NCBI RefSeq assembly: GCF_036108815.1
Contig: NZ_CP107985.1
Span: forward strand, 7,375,501 to 7,439,500
Origin: Streptomyces sp. NBC_00353
GTDB taxonomy: Bacteria; Actinomycetota; Actinomycetes; Streptomycetales; Streptomycetaceae
Direction: 5' to 3'
DNA length: 64,000 nt
The position numbers were made by a program, and so were the translations under genes. Positions 27,471 through 35,953 of this stretch are shown here, piece after piece (within the stretch, counting starts at the first letter, position 1; each line of letters starts with the position of its first letter). Below the pieces are notes generated by a model. The model did not search any database. It was not told where the DNA came from and worked only from the letters and a program-made list of their open reading frames with translations.

Positions 27471-28073
27471 ATGCTGAAAGTAGGCCTGACCGGTGGTATC
27501 GGCGCCGGCAAGAGCGAAGTGTCACGGCTGCTGGTCTCGTACGGGGCCGTGCTGATCGACGCCGACAGGATCGCGCGCGAGGTCGTCGAGCCCGGGACCC
27601 CCGGACTCGCGGCCGTCGTCGACGCGTTCGGCGAAGGCATCCTCACCGCCGACGGCACCCTGGACCGGCCGAAGCTCGGCTCGATCGTCTTCTCCGACGC
27701 GGACCGGCTCGCCACCCTCAATGCGATCGTCCACCCGCTGGTCGGTGCACGCTCCGCCGAGCTGGAGCGTGCCGCAGGCCCCGACTCCGTCGTCGTCCAT
27801 GACGTCCCCCTCCTCACCGAGAACGGCCTCGCCCCGCTCTACGACCTGGTCGTGGTCGTGGACGCCACCCCGGAGACCCAGCTCGACCGGCTCGTACGGC
27901 TGCGCGGAATGACGGAGTCCGAGGCCCGCGCCCGGATGGCCGCGCAGGCCACCCGCGAGCAGCGCCGCGCCGTCGCCGATCTGATCATCGACAACGACGG
28001 GCCGCTCGGGGCGCTGGAGCCGCAGGTCCGCAAGGTCTGGGCGGAGCTGACCCGGCGGGCGGCGGCCGGCTGA
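27471..28073 (+). CDS. coaE: Dephospho-CoA kinase
   Basis: 200 aa. The P-loop GLTGGIGAGKSEVSRLL is at the N-terminus, then IDADRIAREVV with the conserved Asp for substrate binding. VVVHDVPLLTENGLAPLYD, LVRLRGMTESEARARM (the lid) and IIDNDGP complete the family pattern. It phosphorylates the 3'-OH of dephospho-CoA, the last step of CoA synthesis. A TAGGCT hexamer at 27458-27463, 8 bp before ATG 27471, suggests a leaderless or near-leaderless transcript. The length is normal; actinobacterial fused GrpB-type tails are absent. Confidence 0.95.
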   Translation: MLKVGLTGGIGAGKSEVSRLLVSYGAVLIDADRIAREVVEPGTPGLAAVVDAFGEGILTADGTLDRPKLGSIVFSDADRLATLNAIVHPLVGARSAELERAAGPDSVVVHDVPLLTENGLAPLYDLVVVVDATPETQLDRLVRLRGMTESEARARMAAQATREQRRAVADLIIDNDGPLGALEPQVRKVWAELTRRAAAG

Positions 28074-28141
28074 CCACCGGACCGGAATACCGGTACCCGG
28101 CGGGACGTTGGAAAGCCGGAAGCGAAGGGAAGGATGCGAGC

Positions 28142-28510
28142 GTGCCCGAGAGGACCCCGGAAACCCATGTCATAGACTTCCGCGCGGCCGAACGCCTGCT
28201 GGCCGCGCGCGATCCACGGGGTGCGGTCAAGCTCCTGGACTCGGTGATCGCAGCCCATCCGGAGAACACGGCCGCCCGTCTGCTGCGGGCCCGCGCCTTC
28301 TTCGCCGCCGCCCAACTGCGCCCCGCCGAGCTCGAATTCGAACTCGTTCTGGAGCGCGAACCGGACAACGCGTTCGCACACTTCGCGCTGGCCCGAACCT
28401 TCCAGCGCTCCGGCCGCTCGGAAGCAGCCGTGCGCCACTTCCGGCTGGCCGCCGCCCTCGACCCGAACCCGGAGTACCTGCGGGCGGCCCGCTTCGACGC
28501 GGGCGCCTGA
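28142..28510 (+). CDS. Small tetratricopeptide-repeat protein
   Basis: 122 aa from GTG 28142. Three TPR-like helix pairs are visible: FRAAERLLAARDPRGAVKLL, NTAARLLRARAFFAAAQLRP and NAFAHFALARTFQRSGRSEA, each with the spaced small and hydrophobic residues of the repeat. Such proteins mediate protein-protein contacts; the partner is unknown. It lies 68 bp after coaE on the same strand and may share its transcript. Confidence 0.85.
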   Translation: MPERTPETHVIDFRAAERLLAARDPRGAVKLLDSVIAAHPENTAARLLRARAFFAAAQLRPAELEFELVLEREPDNAFAHFALARTFQRSGRSEAAVRHFRLAAALDPNPEYLRAARFDAGA

Positions 28511-28582
28511 CGGCCTCGGCCCGTCGCGCGTAGCTGCGCCGGAACCGGTGCGTACACGCGCCGCCGGAACCGAACCGAGGCT

Positions 28583-28861
28583 TCAGTGTCCGTACCGGCG
28601 GCGTCCGCCGTGGTCCGGCTCGTACGGGGGGATGTTGCGGCCCGGCTGGTAGTGCGGGCCCTGGTGGATGTGGTGGACGATCACCGCAAGATCCACCAGC
28701 GTCAGCAGGAGCAGCAGTCCGCAGGCCACGGCCCAGCCCGGACGGTCGACCAGGGAGAAGGCCGTCAGGCCGAAAAGGGCCCAGGCCATGCCCCATAGAC
28801 TCAGGCACAGCCGCAGTCGCAGGGGGCTGCGTGCAGTCATCGGTTCGTTACCGGTACGCAT
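28583..28861 (-). CDS. DUF6343 family small membrane protein
   Basis: 92 aa from ATG 28861 preceded by GGAGAGG; an internal ATG at 28840 is possible. It has two closely spaced hydrophobic segments, LCLSLWGMAWALFGLTAFSL and WAVACGLLLLLTLVDLAVIV, then a conserved hydrophilic tail HIHQGPHYQPGRNIPPYEPD. I recall this as DUF6343 of Streptomyces. Function unknown. It is divergent from the ADP-ribosylglycohydrolase gene. Confidence 0.82.
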   Translation of the reverse strand: MRTGNEPMTARSPLRLRLCLSLWGMAWALFGLTAFSLVDRPGWAVACGLLLLLTLVDLAVIVHHIHQGPHYQPGRNIPPYEPDHGGRRRYGH

Positions 28862-28939
28862 GGCGATCGCCTCTCCTACCAGGATGGACCCACGACTGCG
28901 GTTTTGAGGCACGTCGAGACAGATTGTGGGGGACCGTCC

Positions 28940-30058
28940 GTGAACGGCACACCATGGCGGAACAGCGCCGCCCGCAGGGCCCGGGTCCGCGGGTCGCTGC
29001 TGGGCGGTGCGATCGGGGACGCACTGGGCAACCCGGTGGAGTTCCTCTCGCTCGCCGGCATCCGCAGGGCGTACGGAGAGGACGGCGTCCGGGGACTCGT
29101 CGCGGACGCGGACGGGGCCGTCGGCCGGATCACCGACGACACGCAGATGACCCTGTTCACCGCCGAAGGGCTGATCAGGGCGCACTCCCGGGCGATGTCG
29201 AAGGGCATCGGCGGCGCCGAGACCGCCCTCGTACGCAACGCCTATCTGCGCTGGCTCGACACCCAGAACCACCCCGCACCACCGGCCCGCGGCGGGGACG
29301 ACCCCGTGCGGACCGGGTGGCTGCGGCAGCAGCGCTTCCTGTACGCGCGCCGTGCCCCGGGCAACGCCTGCCTGACCGGGCTCGCCGCCGAGCACATCCC
29401 CGACCCGGCGGGTCCGTTCGGCCGTCCCGGGCCGGTCAACACCGGGTCCAAGGGATGCGGCACGGTGATGCGGTCCGCGCCCTTCGGCCTGATCGGTGAG
29501 GGAGCGGAGACCGGGTTCGGGCTGGCGTACCGGTGCGCGCAGATCACTCACGGGCACCTGACCGGTGCGTACGCTGCCGGTGCGTTCGCCGCGATCATCG
29601 CCCATCTGATGGAGGGCGACTCGATGGCGGGTGCCGTGCTCCGGGCCATGGAGCTGCTGGCCCGCCACCCGGGGCACGAGGAGACGACGGTGGCGCTGCG
29701 CGCGGCTGTCGACCTGGCCGCGCAGGGCGCGCCGACCGCCGAGAAGGTGGAGTCACTGGGCGCGGGCTGGGTGGCCGAGGAGGCCCTCGCCATTGCCGTG
29801 TACTGCGCCCTGGTGCTGCCGGACGCCGACCAGGTCGCTCGGGCGCTGCTGCTCTCGGTCAACCACTCGGGCGACAGCGACTCCACCGGTTCGGTCTGCG
29901 GAAATCTGCTCGGCGCCCGCCACGCAGACGTGCAACTCCCGCCGTCCTGGCTGGTGCTGACGGAGGGGCGGGGAGTGATCGCCGAGCTGGCCGACGATCT
30001 GTGTCTGGAGTTCGAGCAGGCGGTGGAGTGGCCGCAGGAGCGCTATCCGGTGTGCTGA
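28940..30058 (+). CDS. ADP-ribosylglycohydrolase family protein
   Basis: 372 aa from GTG 28940, chosen for the GGGGGA upstream; the frame stays open to a TTG at 28904. The DraG/ARH fold is shown by RVRGSLLGGAIGDALGNPVE, TDDTQMTLFTAEGLI (metal-binding Asp cluster) and VNHSGDSDSTGSVCGNLLGA (second metal site). It should remove ADP-ribose from a protein or nucleic acid target in the cytoplasm. No ADP-ribosyltransferase gene is nearby. A methyltransferase gene follows 65 bp later on the same strand. Confidence 0.92.
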   Translation: MNGTPWRNSAARRARVRGSLLGGAIGDALGNPVEFLSLAGIRRAYGEDGVRGLVADADGAVGRITDDTQMTLFTAEGLIRAHSRAMSKGIGGAETALVRNAYLRWLDTQNHPAPPARGGDDPVRTGWLRQQRFLYARRAPGNACLTGLAAEHIPDPAGPFGRPGPVNTGSKGCGTVMRSAPFGLIGEGAETGFGLAYRCAQITHGHLTGAYAAGAFAAIIAHLMEGDSMAGAVLRAMELLARHPGHEETTVALRAAVDLAAQGAPTAEKVESLGAGWVAEEALAIAVYCALVLPDADQVARALLLSVNHSGDSDSTGSVCGNLLGARHADVQLPPSWLVLTEGRGVIAELADDLCLEFEQAVEWPQERYPVC

Positions 30059-30123
30059 CGGGTCTTCCCCCTGCCCCCACCCGGACCGGGAACGGTGCCC
30101 AACGGCCGTTCGTTCGGCTGTAC

Positions 30124-30819
30124 ATGAGTGGATCACTGGTGCGTGAGGGATATTCGGGGACGGGGCCCGGCTCGATCACACCGGACGGCTGCGCGGTCGA
30201 GCTGTACGCGCGGCTGTCCGTCGGGGCCGAACCGGACGTGATCGAGGCGGCGGTACCCGCCGGTGCGAGCATTCTGGAGCTCGGCTGCGGGGCGGGCCGG
30301 GTGACCCATCCGCTGGTCGCACGCGGCTTCGAGGTCACGGCCGTGGACGAGTCGGCGCAGATGCTGGAACACATTCGGGGCGCGCGCACGGTGCGGAGCC
30401 CCATCGAGTCGCTCGAGCTCGGCGGCGAGACGTTCGACGTGGTGATGCTGGCGTCGTTCCTGGTGCACACGAGCGAGCACCGGGTGCGCGACGCCATGCT
30501 GCGGACCTGCCGGAGATACGTCAGGGACGGCGGCGTCGTACTCCTTCAGCGCGAGGGCGCCGACTACCACACCGATCTGCCGCGGGAGCGGGTCGATCCG
30601 GCTGGATACACCGTGCGGATCGTCTCGGCGGACCCCGTCGGCGACGGGGTGAACTCGGTGCACGCGGAGTACATCTTCGACGATGCGCGATGGACCCAGA
30701 CGTTCCTGTCGCGGGAGCTGACGAAGGAACAGTTCGAGGGACACCTGGAGGCGGCGGGACTCGCCGTCGACCGCTATCTGACGGATGACGGGGTGTGGGT
30801 AAGGGCGGTGCCCAGGTAG
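30124..30819 (+). CDS. Class I SAM-dependent methyltransferase
   Basis: 231 aa. Motif I is ASILELGCGAGRVTHPLV, followed by FEVTAVDESAQMLEHI (acidic SAM-ribose residue) and FDVVMLASFLVHT. DGGVVLLQREGADYHTDLP lies after the catalytic sheet. The family is broad and the substrate cannot be assigned. It is co-directional with the glycohydrolase gene upstream and the DoxX gene downstream. Confidence 0.87.
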   Translation: MSGSLVREGYSGTGPGSITPDGCAVELYARLSVGAEPDVIEAAVPAGASILELGCGAGRVTHPLVARGFEVTAVDESAQMLEHIRGARTVRSPIESLELGGETFDVVMLASFLVHTSEHRVRDAMLRTCRRYVRDGGVVLLQREGADYHTDLPRERVDPAGYTVRIVSADPVGDGVNSVHAEYIFDDARWTQTFLSRELTKEQFEGHLEAAGLAVDRYLTDDGVWVRAVPR

Positions 30820-30934
30820 TCGCCGGGGCGACGGGACCGAGAAGACCGTCCGTCCGGAAGCGATGAGTTCCGGACCGCTGCGGGGTCTTTCCTTGCGTAC
30901 GCAACACCGCGCGACGCTTCCCGAGGAGACCCGG

Positions 30935-31375
30935 ATGTCCGAGACCACGACGAACACCACTGCCACCACCACCGGGACGACCGCGCCCGCGGCACGCAGC
31001 CGGGGTGCGGTCGCGCTCACCGTCGCACGGGTCGTGCTCGCCCTGTTCTTCGCCTTCAGCGCGTTCGCCAAGCTGATCGCCCATGAGTCCGCGATCGAGT
31101 CCTTCGACCGGATGGGCTGGAGCCATGGTGCGATGTACGTCATCGGAGCCCTGGAGATGGCGGGCGCCGTCGCCCTGCTGGTGCCCCTGCTGTCCGGGGT
31201 GGCGGCGATCGCCTTCGTCGGGTTGCTGGCCGGAGCGTCCGTCGTCCAGCTCACGCTGCTCGACCCGGTGAACGCGATCATGCCGGCGCTGCTCATCGTG
31301 CTGGTCGTCCTGATCGCCCGGGACCGGCAGGAGAGCACGGCACGGCTGATCGCGCTCGTGCGTCGGCGCGCTTAG
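30935..31375 (+). CDS. DoxX family membrane protein
   Basis: 146 aa from ATG 30935 behind GAGGAG. A Thr/Ala-rich N-terminal 30 residues precede four hydrophobic helices. The DoxX pattern starts with VARVVLALFFAFSAFAKLIA and includes MYVIGALEMAGAVALLVPLL. DoxX-type proteins are quinol-oxidase-like or small membrane-oxidoreductase components; no specific role is evident. An earlier in-frame start would lack a ribosome binding site. Confidence 0.86.
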   Translation: MSETTTNTTATTTGTTAPAARSRGAVALTVARVVLALFFAFSAFAKLIAHESAIESFDRMGWSHGAMYVIGALEMAGAVALLVPLLSGVAAIAFVGLLAGASVVQLTLLDPVNAIMPALLIVLVVLIARDRQESTARLIALVRRRA

Positions 31376-31406
31376 GGACATCGGCGGGGCGTGGGCCCCG
31401 CGCCCG

Positions 31407-31754
31407 TCAGTGGACCGTGCTGAAGCTGCGCCAGGGGAGAGCGCTCGGCGGATTGACGTCGGCGAGCGTGGTGGCGACATACGTCGTCCCCGGACCCGTG
31501 CAGTTGGGCGTGCGGTACAGGATGATGTCGATCAGGGTCCCGTTCAGCACTTCTTTGGCGCCCGCCGGAGCGAGCCGGTGGCAGCCTTTCACGGAGGGGC
31601 TGTTCAGCATGATCACGGCGTCCCGCTCGGTGACGTAGGTGACCGGCCCGACCGCGGTGCGGCCGAGGCCGGAGCAGCCCGCGACGGTGAGGGTCAGGAG
31701 CGCGGTCCCGGCGGCGATGCCGAGACGGCGGCGTCGGTGATCGATCACGGGCAT
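31407..31754 (-). CDS. Small secreted lipoprotein, unknown function
   Basis: 115 aa from ATG 31754 behind GAGGA. Basic n-region HRRRRLG, hydrophobic core and lipobox LTVAGC give a lipid anchor at Cys27. The mature part (ERDAVIMLNSPSVKGCHRLA and YRTPNCTGPGTTYVATTLAD) has two further Cys that could form a disulfide. I do not recognise the family. It is flanked by convergent DoxX and divergent slipin genes. Confidence 0.78.
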   Translation of the reverse strand: MPVIDHRRRRLGIAAGTALLTLTVAGCSGLGRTAVGPVTYVTERDAVIMLNSPSVKGCHRLAPAGAKEVLNGTLIDIILYRTPNCTGPGTTYVATTLADVNPPSALPWRSFSTVH

Positions 31755-31947
31755 GGGCGGGTCCTCGTCTGTGTCGTCCGGCTCATCTGTACCGCTAGTC
31801 ACGCTGCCCCCTCGCGGCCGCCCCGGCATCCGGTGCGCGGCCTGCCGGGTGACCGTGGATCGGACCCATGTTCGCCTGGTGTTCATATGGGGCATAACGT
31901 GGTAATAGCGGCAAGAGTCGCATGTGTCCGGCTGGCAGGGGGCCGTC

Positions 31948-32883
31948 ATGGTCCAAGAACTGATGGTCGCCGTAGTGACGGTGGCGTCCGTGGGGGCGGT
32001 CTATGTGGCCGCGGCTGCGAAGGTCGTCAAGCAGTACGAACGGGGCGTCGTGCTGAGGCTGGGCAGGCTGCGCAACGATGTGCGCGGACCCGGATTCACC
32101 ATGGTGCTTCCCGGTATCGAGCGGCTGCACAAGGTCAACATGCAGATCGTGACGATGCCGGTGCCCGCACAGGACGGCATCACGCGGGACAACGTGACGG
32201 TGCGGGTGGACGCGGTCATCTACTTCAAGGTGGTCGACGCGGCCAGCGCGGTCGTGGAGGTCGAGGACTACCGGTTCGCGGTGTCGCAGATGGCGCAGAC
32301 ATCCTTGCGCTCGATCATCGGCAAGAGCGACCTGGACGATCTGCTGTCCAACCGGGAGAAGCTGAACCAGGGGCTGGAGCTCATGATCGACAGTCCGGCC
32401 GTGGGATGGGGCGTCCAGATCGACCGGGTGGAGATCAAGGACGTATCGCTGCCGGAGACGATGAAACGCTCCATGGCGCGTCAGGCCGAGGCCGACCGGG
32501 AGCGGCGCGCGCGTGTCATCAACGCGGACGCGGAGCTCCAGGCATCGAAGAAGCTGGCCGAGGCGGCGAAGGAGATGTCCTCCCAGCCGGCCGCGCTCCA
32601 GCTACGACTGCTGCAGACCGTGGTCGCGGTCGCCGCGGAGAAGAACTCCACGCTGGTGCTGCCGTTCCCGGTGGAGCTGCTCCGCTTCCTGGAGCGGGCC
32701 CAGCAGCCCGTATCGACGCAGCAGCAGGCGCAACTCCAGCCGCAGCCTCAGCAACAACAGCCCGAGCAACAACCGTCGCAGCAGCCACAGCAGCCGCCGC
32801 CTGTGTCGCCTGCGCCCGCCGCCGCACCCACCCCTTCCGGGCCCGCGCGGGTCACTCGCTCCAAGCCGCTGGCCAGGCACTGA
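31948..32883 (+). CDS. Slipin / SPFH (stomatin-like) membrane protein
   Basis: 311 aa from ATG 31948 behind AGGGGG. One N-terminal membrane segment (MVAVVTVASVGAVYVAAAAK) is followed by the SPFH domain: EQYERGVVLRLGRL-type start (here KQYERGVVLRLGRLR), GPGFTMVLPGIERLHKVNMQ and WGVQIDRVEIKDVSLPETMK. A coiled coil (QAEADRERRARVINADAELQ) then leads to a C-terminal 55-residue tail dominated by Gln and Pro. Stomatin-like proteins form oligomeric membrane scaffolds and often pair with an NfeD protease; no NfeD gene is present here. The low-complexity tail is unusual for the family. Confidence 0.92.
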   Translation: MVQELMVAVVTVASVGAVYVAAAAKVVKQYERGVVLRLGRLRNDVRGPGFTMVLPGIERLHKVNMQIVTMPVPAQDGITRDNVTVRVDAVIYFKVVDAASAVVEVEDYRFAVSQMAQTSLRSIIGKSDLDDLLSNREKLNQGLELMIDSPAVGWGVQIDRVEIKDVSLPETMKRSMARQAEADRERRARVINADAELQASKKLAEAAKEMSSQPAALQLRLLQTVVAVAAEKNSTLVLPFPVELLRFLERAQQPVSTQQQAQLQPQPQQQQPEQQPSQQPQQPPPVSPAPAAAPTPSGPARVTRSKPLARH

Positions 32884-32910
32884 CCTGCGCGAATACCGGT
32901 GCGAGACCGG

Positions 32911-32933
32911 TTGTCACACCCCCCGCCTAGACT
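32911..32933 (+). promoter_or_regulatory. PafBC-like promoter of the SNF2 helicase/SWIM operon
   Basis: TTGTCACACC (32911-32920), a 7-bp spacer and TAGACT (32928-32933). The spacing equals that of the polA and uvrB damage promoters; the second half of the upstream element departs from consensus. The start would be near 32940, giving a leader of about 44 nt with GGGAGGGG before the ATG. Confidence 0.6.
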
Positions 32934-32983
32934 CGCAGAGACAGAGAGGATCGGACGATCAAGGGCGGGACGGGAGGGGAGCG

Positions 32984-35953
32984 ATGACCTCGGCACCACA
33001 CGTACAGCAACAGACGCAGGACGCGGCAACTGCCCGCCTCCTGCGTTGTGCTGCCGTCTTCCTGCCCGCCCCACTGCCGAGAGAGGGACGCGTCGCCTTC
33101 TGGGACCCGGACGGCGGACCGCTACCGGCGATCGGCGGCGCCCACGAACAGACTGCGGCCGAGACCGCCGAGATCACGGTGGTACGACGCCACGGAGAGC
33201 AGGACGACGTCCGCCGCCGGACGGTACCCGCCGTGCTGCTGCCCGTCGCCGATGCCGTGCCCCTGCTGGCCCGCGCCCGGCATCAGCAGTCCGCCCACCC
33301 GGCCGCGCGCTGCTGGGGCGCGGCCGCACTCCATGCGCTCAACCTGGTGGCGCGCGGCAGGCTGGTCCCCGGCCTGACGGCCGACGACCACGACGCCTGG
33401 CGGGCCGGACCGCGCGACGCCGAGGACATCGCCCATCTGCGGGCGGTCGCCGCCGCCATGCCGCCCGAGGCCTACGCCGTCCCGCTTCCTGACCGCACAC
33501 CGCTCCGGCTCCCCGACCCCGAGTCGCTGCTCGGCGCCTTCCTCGACGCGGTCGCCGACACCCTGCCCCGGACGCCCGCCGCGGCGTACGCGACGGGTGC
33601 CCCCTTCGCGGCCCGCGAGGCCCAGCATCTGCCCCGGGCCCGAGACTGGGCCGTCGAGGTCGCGGCCGGTCTGGACGCGGGGGTACGGGTATCGCTCCGC
33701 CTCGACCTGTCGGCGTACGAGCTCTTCGACACGGCCGACACCTACGGCAACCCCGACGCCGAGGACGCGGCCGACGGAACCGCCGCCGGTGCCGACGGGC
33801 CCGAGGCCTCCGGGAGCTCCGCGGAGGTCCACCCGGGCGCCGCCCGGCACGCCGCCGCGGCGATCACGCAGGTGCACAGCCTGGCCGACCCGACGTACGT
33901 CATCGACGCCGCCGCACTATGGAACGGCGGCGGAGGAGAGCCGTTCGGTCCCCGGGCCAGGATCGACGCCGTGCTCGCGCTGCGCCGTGCCGCCCGCGTC
34001 TGGGCGCCGTTGGAACGGCTGCTGGACCAGCCGGTCCCCGATGTGCTCGCCCTGACCGAGGACGAGCTGTACGAGCTACTGAGCGACGCCGGGGCGCGGC
34101 TGGCGCAGGCCGGGGTGAGCGTCCACTGGCCGCGTGAGCTCGTGCGTTCGCTGACCGCCGCCGCCGTGGTCCGGCCCGCACCCGGCTCGGCCACCGACGG
34201 CACCTCGTTCTTCGACGCCGAGCAGCTCTTCGCCTTCAACTGGCAGTTGTCCCTCGGCGACGAACAGCTCACCGAGCGGGAGATGGACATCCTCGCGGAG
34301 GCCCATCGGCCGGTGGTGCGCCTGCGGGACCAGTGGGTCGTCGTCGACCCCGCGCTCGTACGCAAGGCGCGCAAGCGGGAGCTCGGGCTGCTCGATCCGG
34401 TGGACGCCCTCGCCGTCGCGCTGACCGGCAGCGCGGAGGTGGACGGCGAGCAGGTCGAGGCGGTGCCGGCCGGTGCCCTCGCCGAGCTCCGTACCCGCAT
34501 CCTCGCCGACGACACGGCCGTCGCACCGCCGCCCGGGCTCGATGCCACGCTCCGCGACTACCAACTGCGCGGCCTGGCCTGGCTGGACCGCATGACATCG
34601 CTGGGCCTCGGCGGCTGCCTCGCCGACGACATGGGACTCGGCAAGACCATCACCGTCATCGCCCTCCATCTGCACCGCGCGCAACCCGCACCCACCCTGG
34701 TGATCTGTCCCGCCTCCCTCCTCGGCAACTGGCACCGCGAGATCAACCGCTTCGCCCCCGGTGTCCCCGTGCGCCGCTTCCACGGCACCGGCCGCACGCT
34801 CGACGACCCCGACGGCGGCTTCGTCCTCACCACGTACGGCACGATGCGCTCCAGCGCGACCCAACTCGCCGCCCACAGCTGGGGACTTGTCGTGGCCGAC
34901 GAGGCGCAGCATGTGAAGAACCCGCACTCCTCCACGGCGAAGGCGCTGCGCACCATCCCGGCACCGGCCAGGATCGCCCTCACCGGCACCCCCGTGGAGA
35001 ACAACCTCTCCGAGCTCTGGGCCCTGCTCGACTGGACCACCCCCGGACTGCTCGGCCCGCTCAAGGCGTTCCGTGCCCGGCACGCCCGGATCGTCGAGAA
35101 CACCGGCACCGCGGCAGGACTCGGTAACGACGACGCGGTCGAGCGCCTTTCCCGGCTGGTCAGGCCGTTCCTGCTGCGCCGCAAGAAGTCCGACCCGGGC
35201 ATCGCCCCGGAGCTGCCGCCCAAGACGGAGACCGACCACCCCGTCTTCCTCACCCGCGAACAGGCCACGCTCTACGAGGCGGCGGTGCGCGAGACCATGG
35301 CGTTCATCGAAGCCTCGGAGGGCATCGCCCGCCGCGGTCTGATCATGAAGCTGCTGGCCTCGCTCAAGCAGATCTGCAACCACCCGGCGCAGTATCTGAA
35401 GGAGGAACCGACCCGCCTCATCGGCCGCTCCGGCAAGCTCGCCCTGCTCGACGAGCTGCTCGACACGATCCTCGCCGAGGACGGCTCCGTGCTGATCTTC
35501 ACCCAGTACGTGACGATGGCCCGGCTCCTCTCCGCGCACCTCGCCTCGCGCGCCGTCCCCTCCCAGCTCCTGCACGGCGGAACACCGGTGGCCGAGCGGG
35601 AACGGATGGTGGACCGCTTCCAGTCCGGCGAAGTACCCGTCTTCCTGCTCTCCCTCAAGGCGGCCGGCACCGGGCTGAACCTCACCCGCGCCGCCCACGT
35701 CATCCACTACGACCGCTGGTGGAACCCGGCCGTCGAGGAACAGGCCACGGACCGTGCGTACCGCATCGGGCAGACACAGCCCGTCCAGGTTCACCGGCTG
35801 ATCGCGGAAGGCACCGTCGAGGACCGGATCGGCGAGATGCTGGCGGCCAAGCAGGCCCTGGCCGACGCGGTCCTCGGCACCGGAGAGACCGCGCTGACCG
35901 AGCTCAGCGACCGCGACCTCGCCGATCTCGTCGCGCTCCGGAGGCCGTCATGA
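32984..35953 (+). CDS. SNF2-family DEAD/DEAH-box helicase
   Basis: 989 aa. The N-terminal 500 residues are an actinobacterial extension with no clear catalytic motif. The SNF2 ATPase core starts near RDYQLRGLAWLDRM, with motif I DDMGLGKTITV, motif II VVADEAQHVKN (DEAQ), motif III ALTGTPVENNLSELW and RRKKSDPGIAPELPPKTE. The second RecA lobe has FTQYVTMARLLSAHL, LLSLKAAGTGLNLTRA and EQATDRAYRIGQTQ. The core resembles RapA/HepA-type translocases. Its stop overlaps the SWIM gene start (ATGA), so the two are coupled and likely act as one complex. A damage-type promoter lies upstream. Confidence 0.93.
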   Translation: MTSAPHVQQQTQDAATARLLRCAAVFLPAPLPREGRVAFWDPDGGPLPAIGGAHEQTAAETAEITVVRRHGEQDDVRRRTVPAVLLPVADAVPLLARARHQQSAHPAARCWGAAALHALNLVARGRLVPGLTADDHDAWRAGPRDAEDIAHLRAVAAAMPPEAYAVPLPDRTPLRLPDPESLLGAFLDAVADTLPRTPAAAYATGAPFAAREAQHLPRARDWAVEVAAGLDAGVRVSLRLDLSAYELFDTADTYGNPDAEDAADGTAAGADGPEASGSSAEVHPGAARHAAAAITQVHSLADPTYVIDAAALWNGGGGEPFGPRARIDAVLALRRAARVWAPLERLLDQPVPDVLALTEDELYELLSDAGARLAQAGVSVHWPRELVRSLTAAAVVRPAPGSATDGTSFFDAEQLFAFNWQLSLGDEQLTEREMDILAEAHRPVVRLRDQWVVVDPALVRKARKRELGLLDPVDALAVALTGSAEVDGEQVEAVPAGALAELRTRILADDTAVAPPPGLDATLRDYQLRGLAWLDRMTSLGLGGCLADDMGLGKTITVIALHLHRAQPAPTLVICPASLLGNWHREINRFAPGVPVRRFHGTGRTLDDPDGGFVLTTYGTMRSSATQLAAHSWGLVVADEAQHVKNPHSSTAKALRTIPAPARIALTGTPVENNLSELWALLDWTTPGLLGPLKAFRARHARIVENTGTAAGLGNDDAVERLSRLVRPFLLRRKKSDPGIAPELPPKTETDHPVFLTREQATLYEAAVRETMAFIEASEGIARRGLIMKLLASLKQICNHPAQYLKEEPTRLIGRSGKLALLDELLDTILAEDGSVLIFTQYVTMARLLSAHLASRAVPSQLLHGGTPVAERERMVDRFQSGEVPVFLLSLKAAGTGLNLTRAAHVIHYDRWWNPAVEEQATDRAYRIGQTQPVQVHRLIAEGTVEDRIGEMLAAKQALADAVLGTGETALTELSDRDLADLVALRRPS

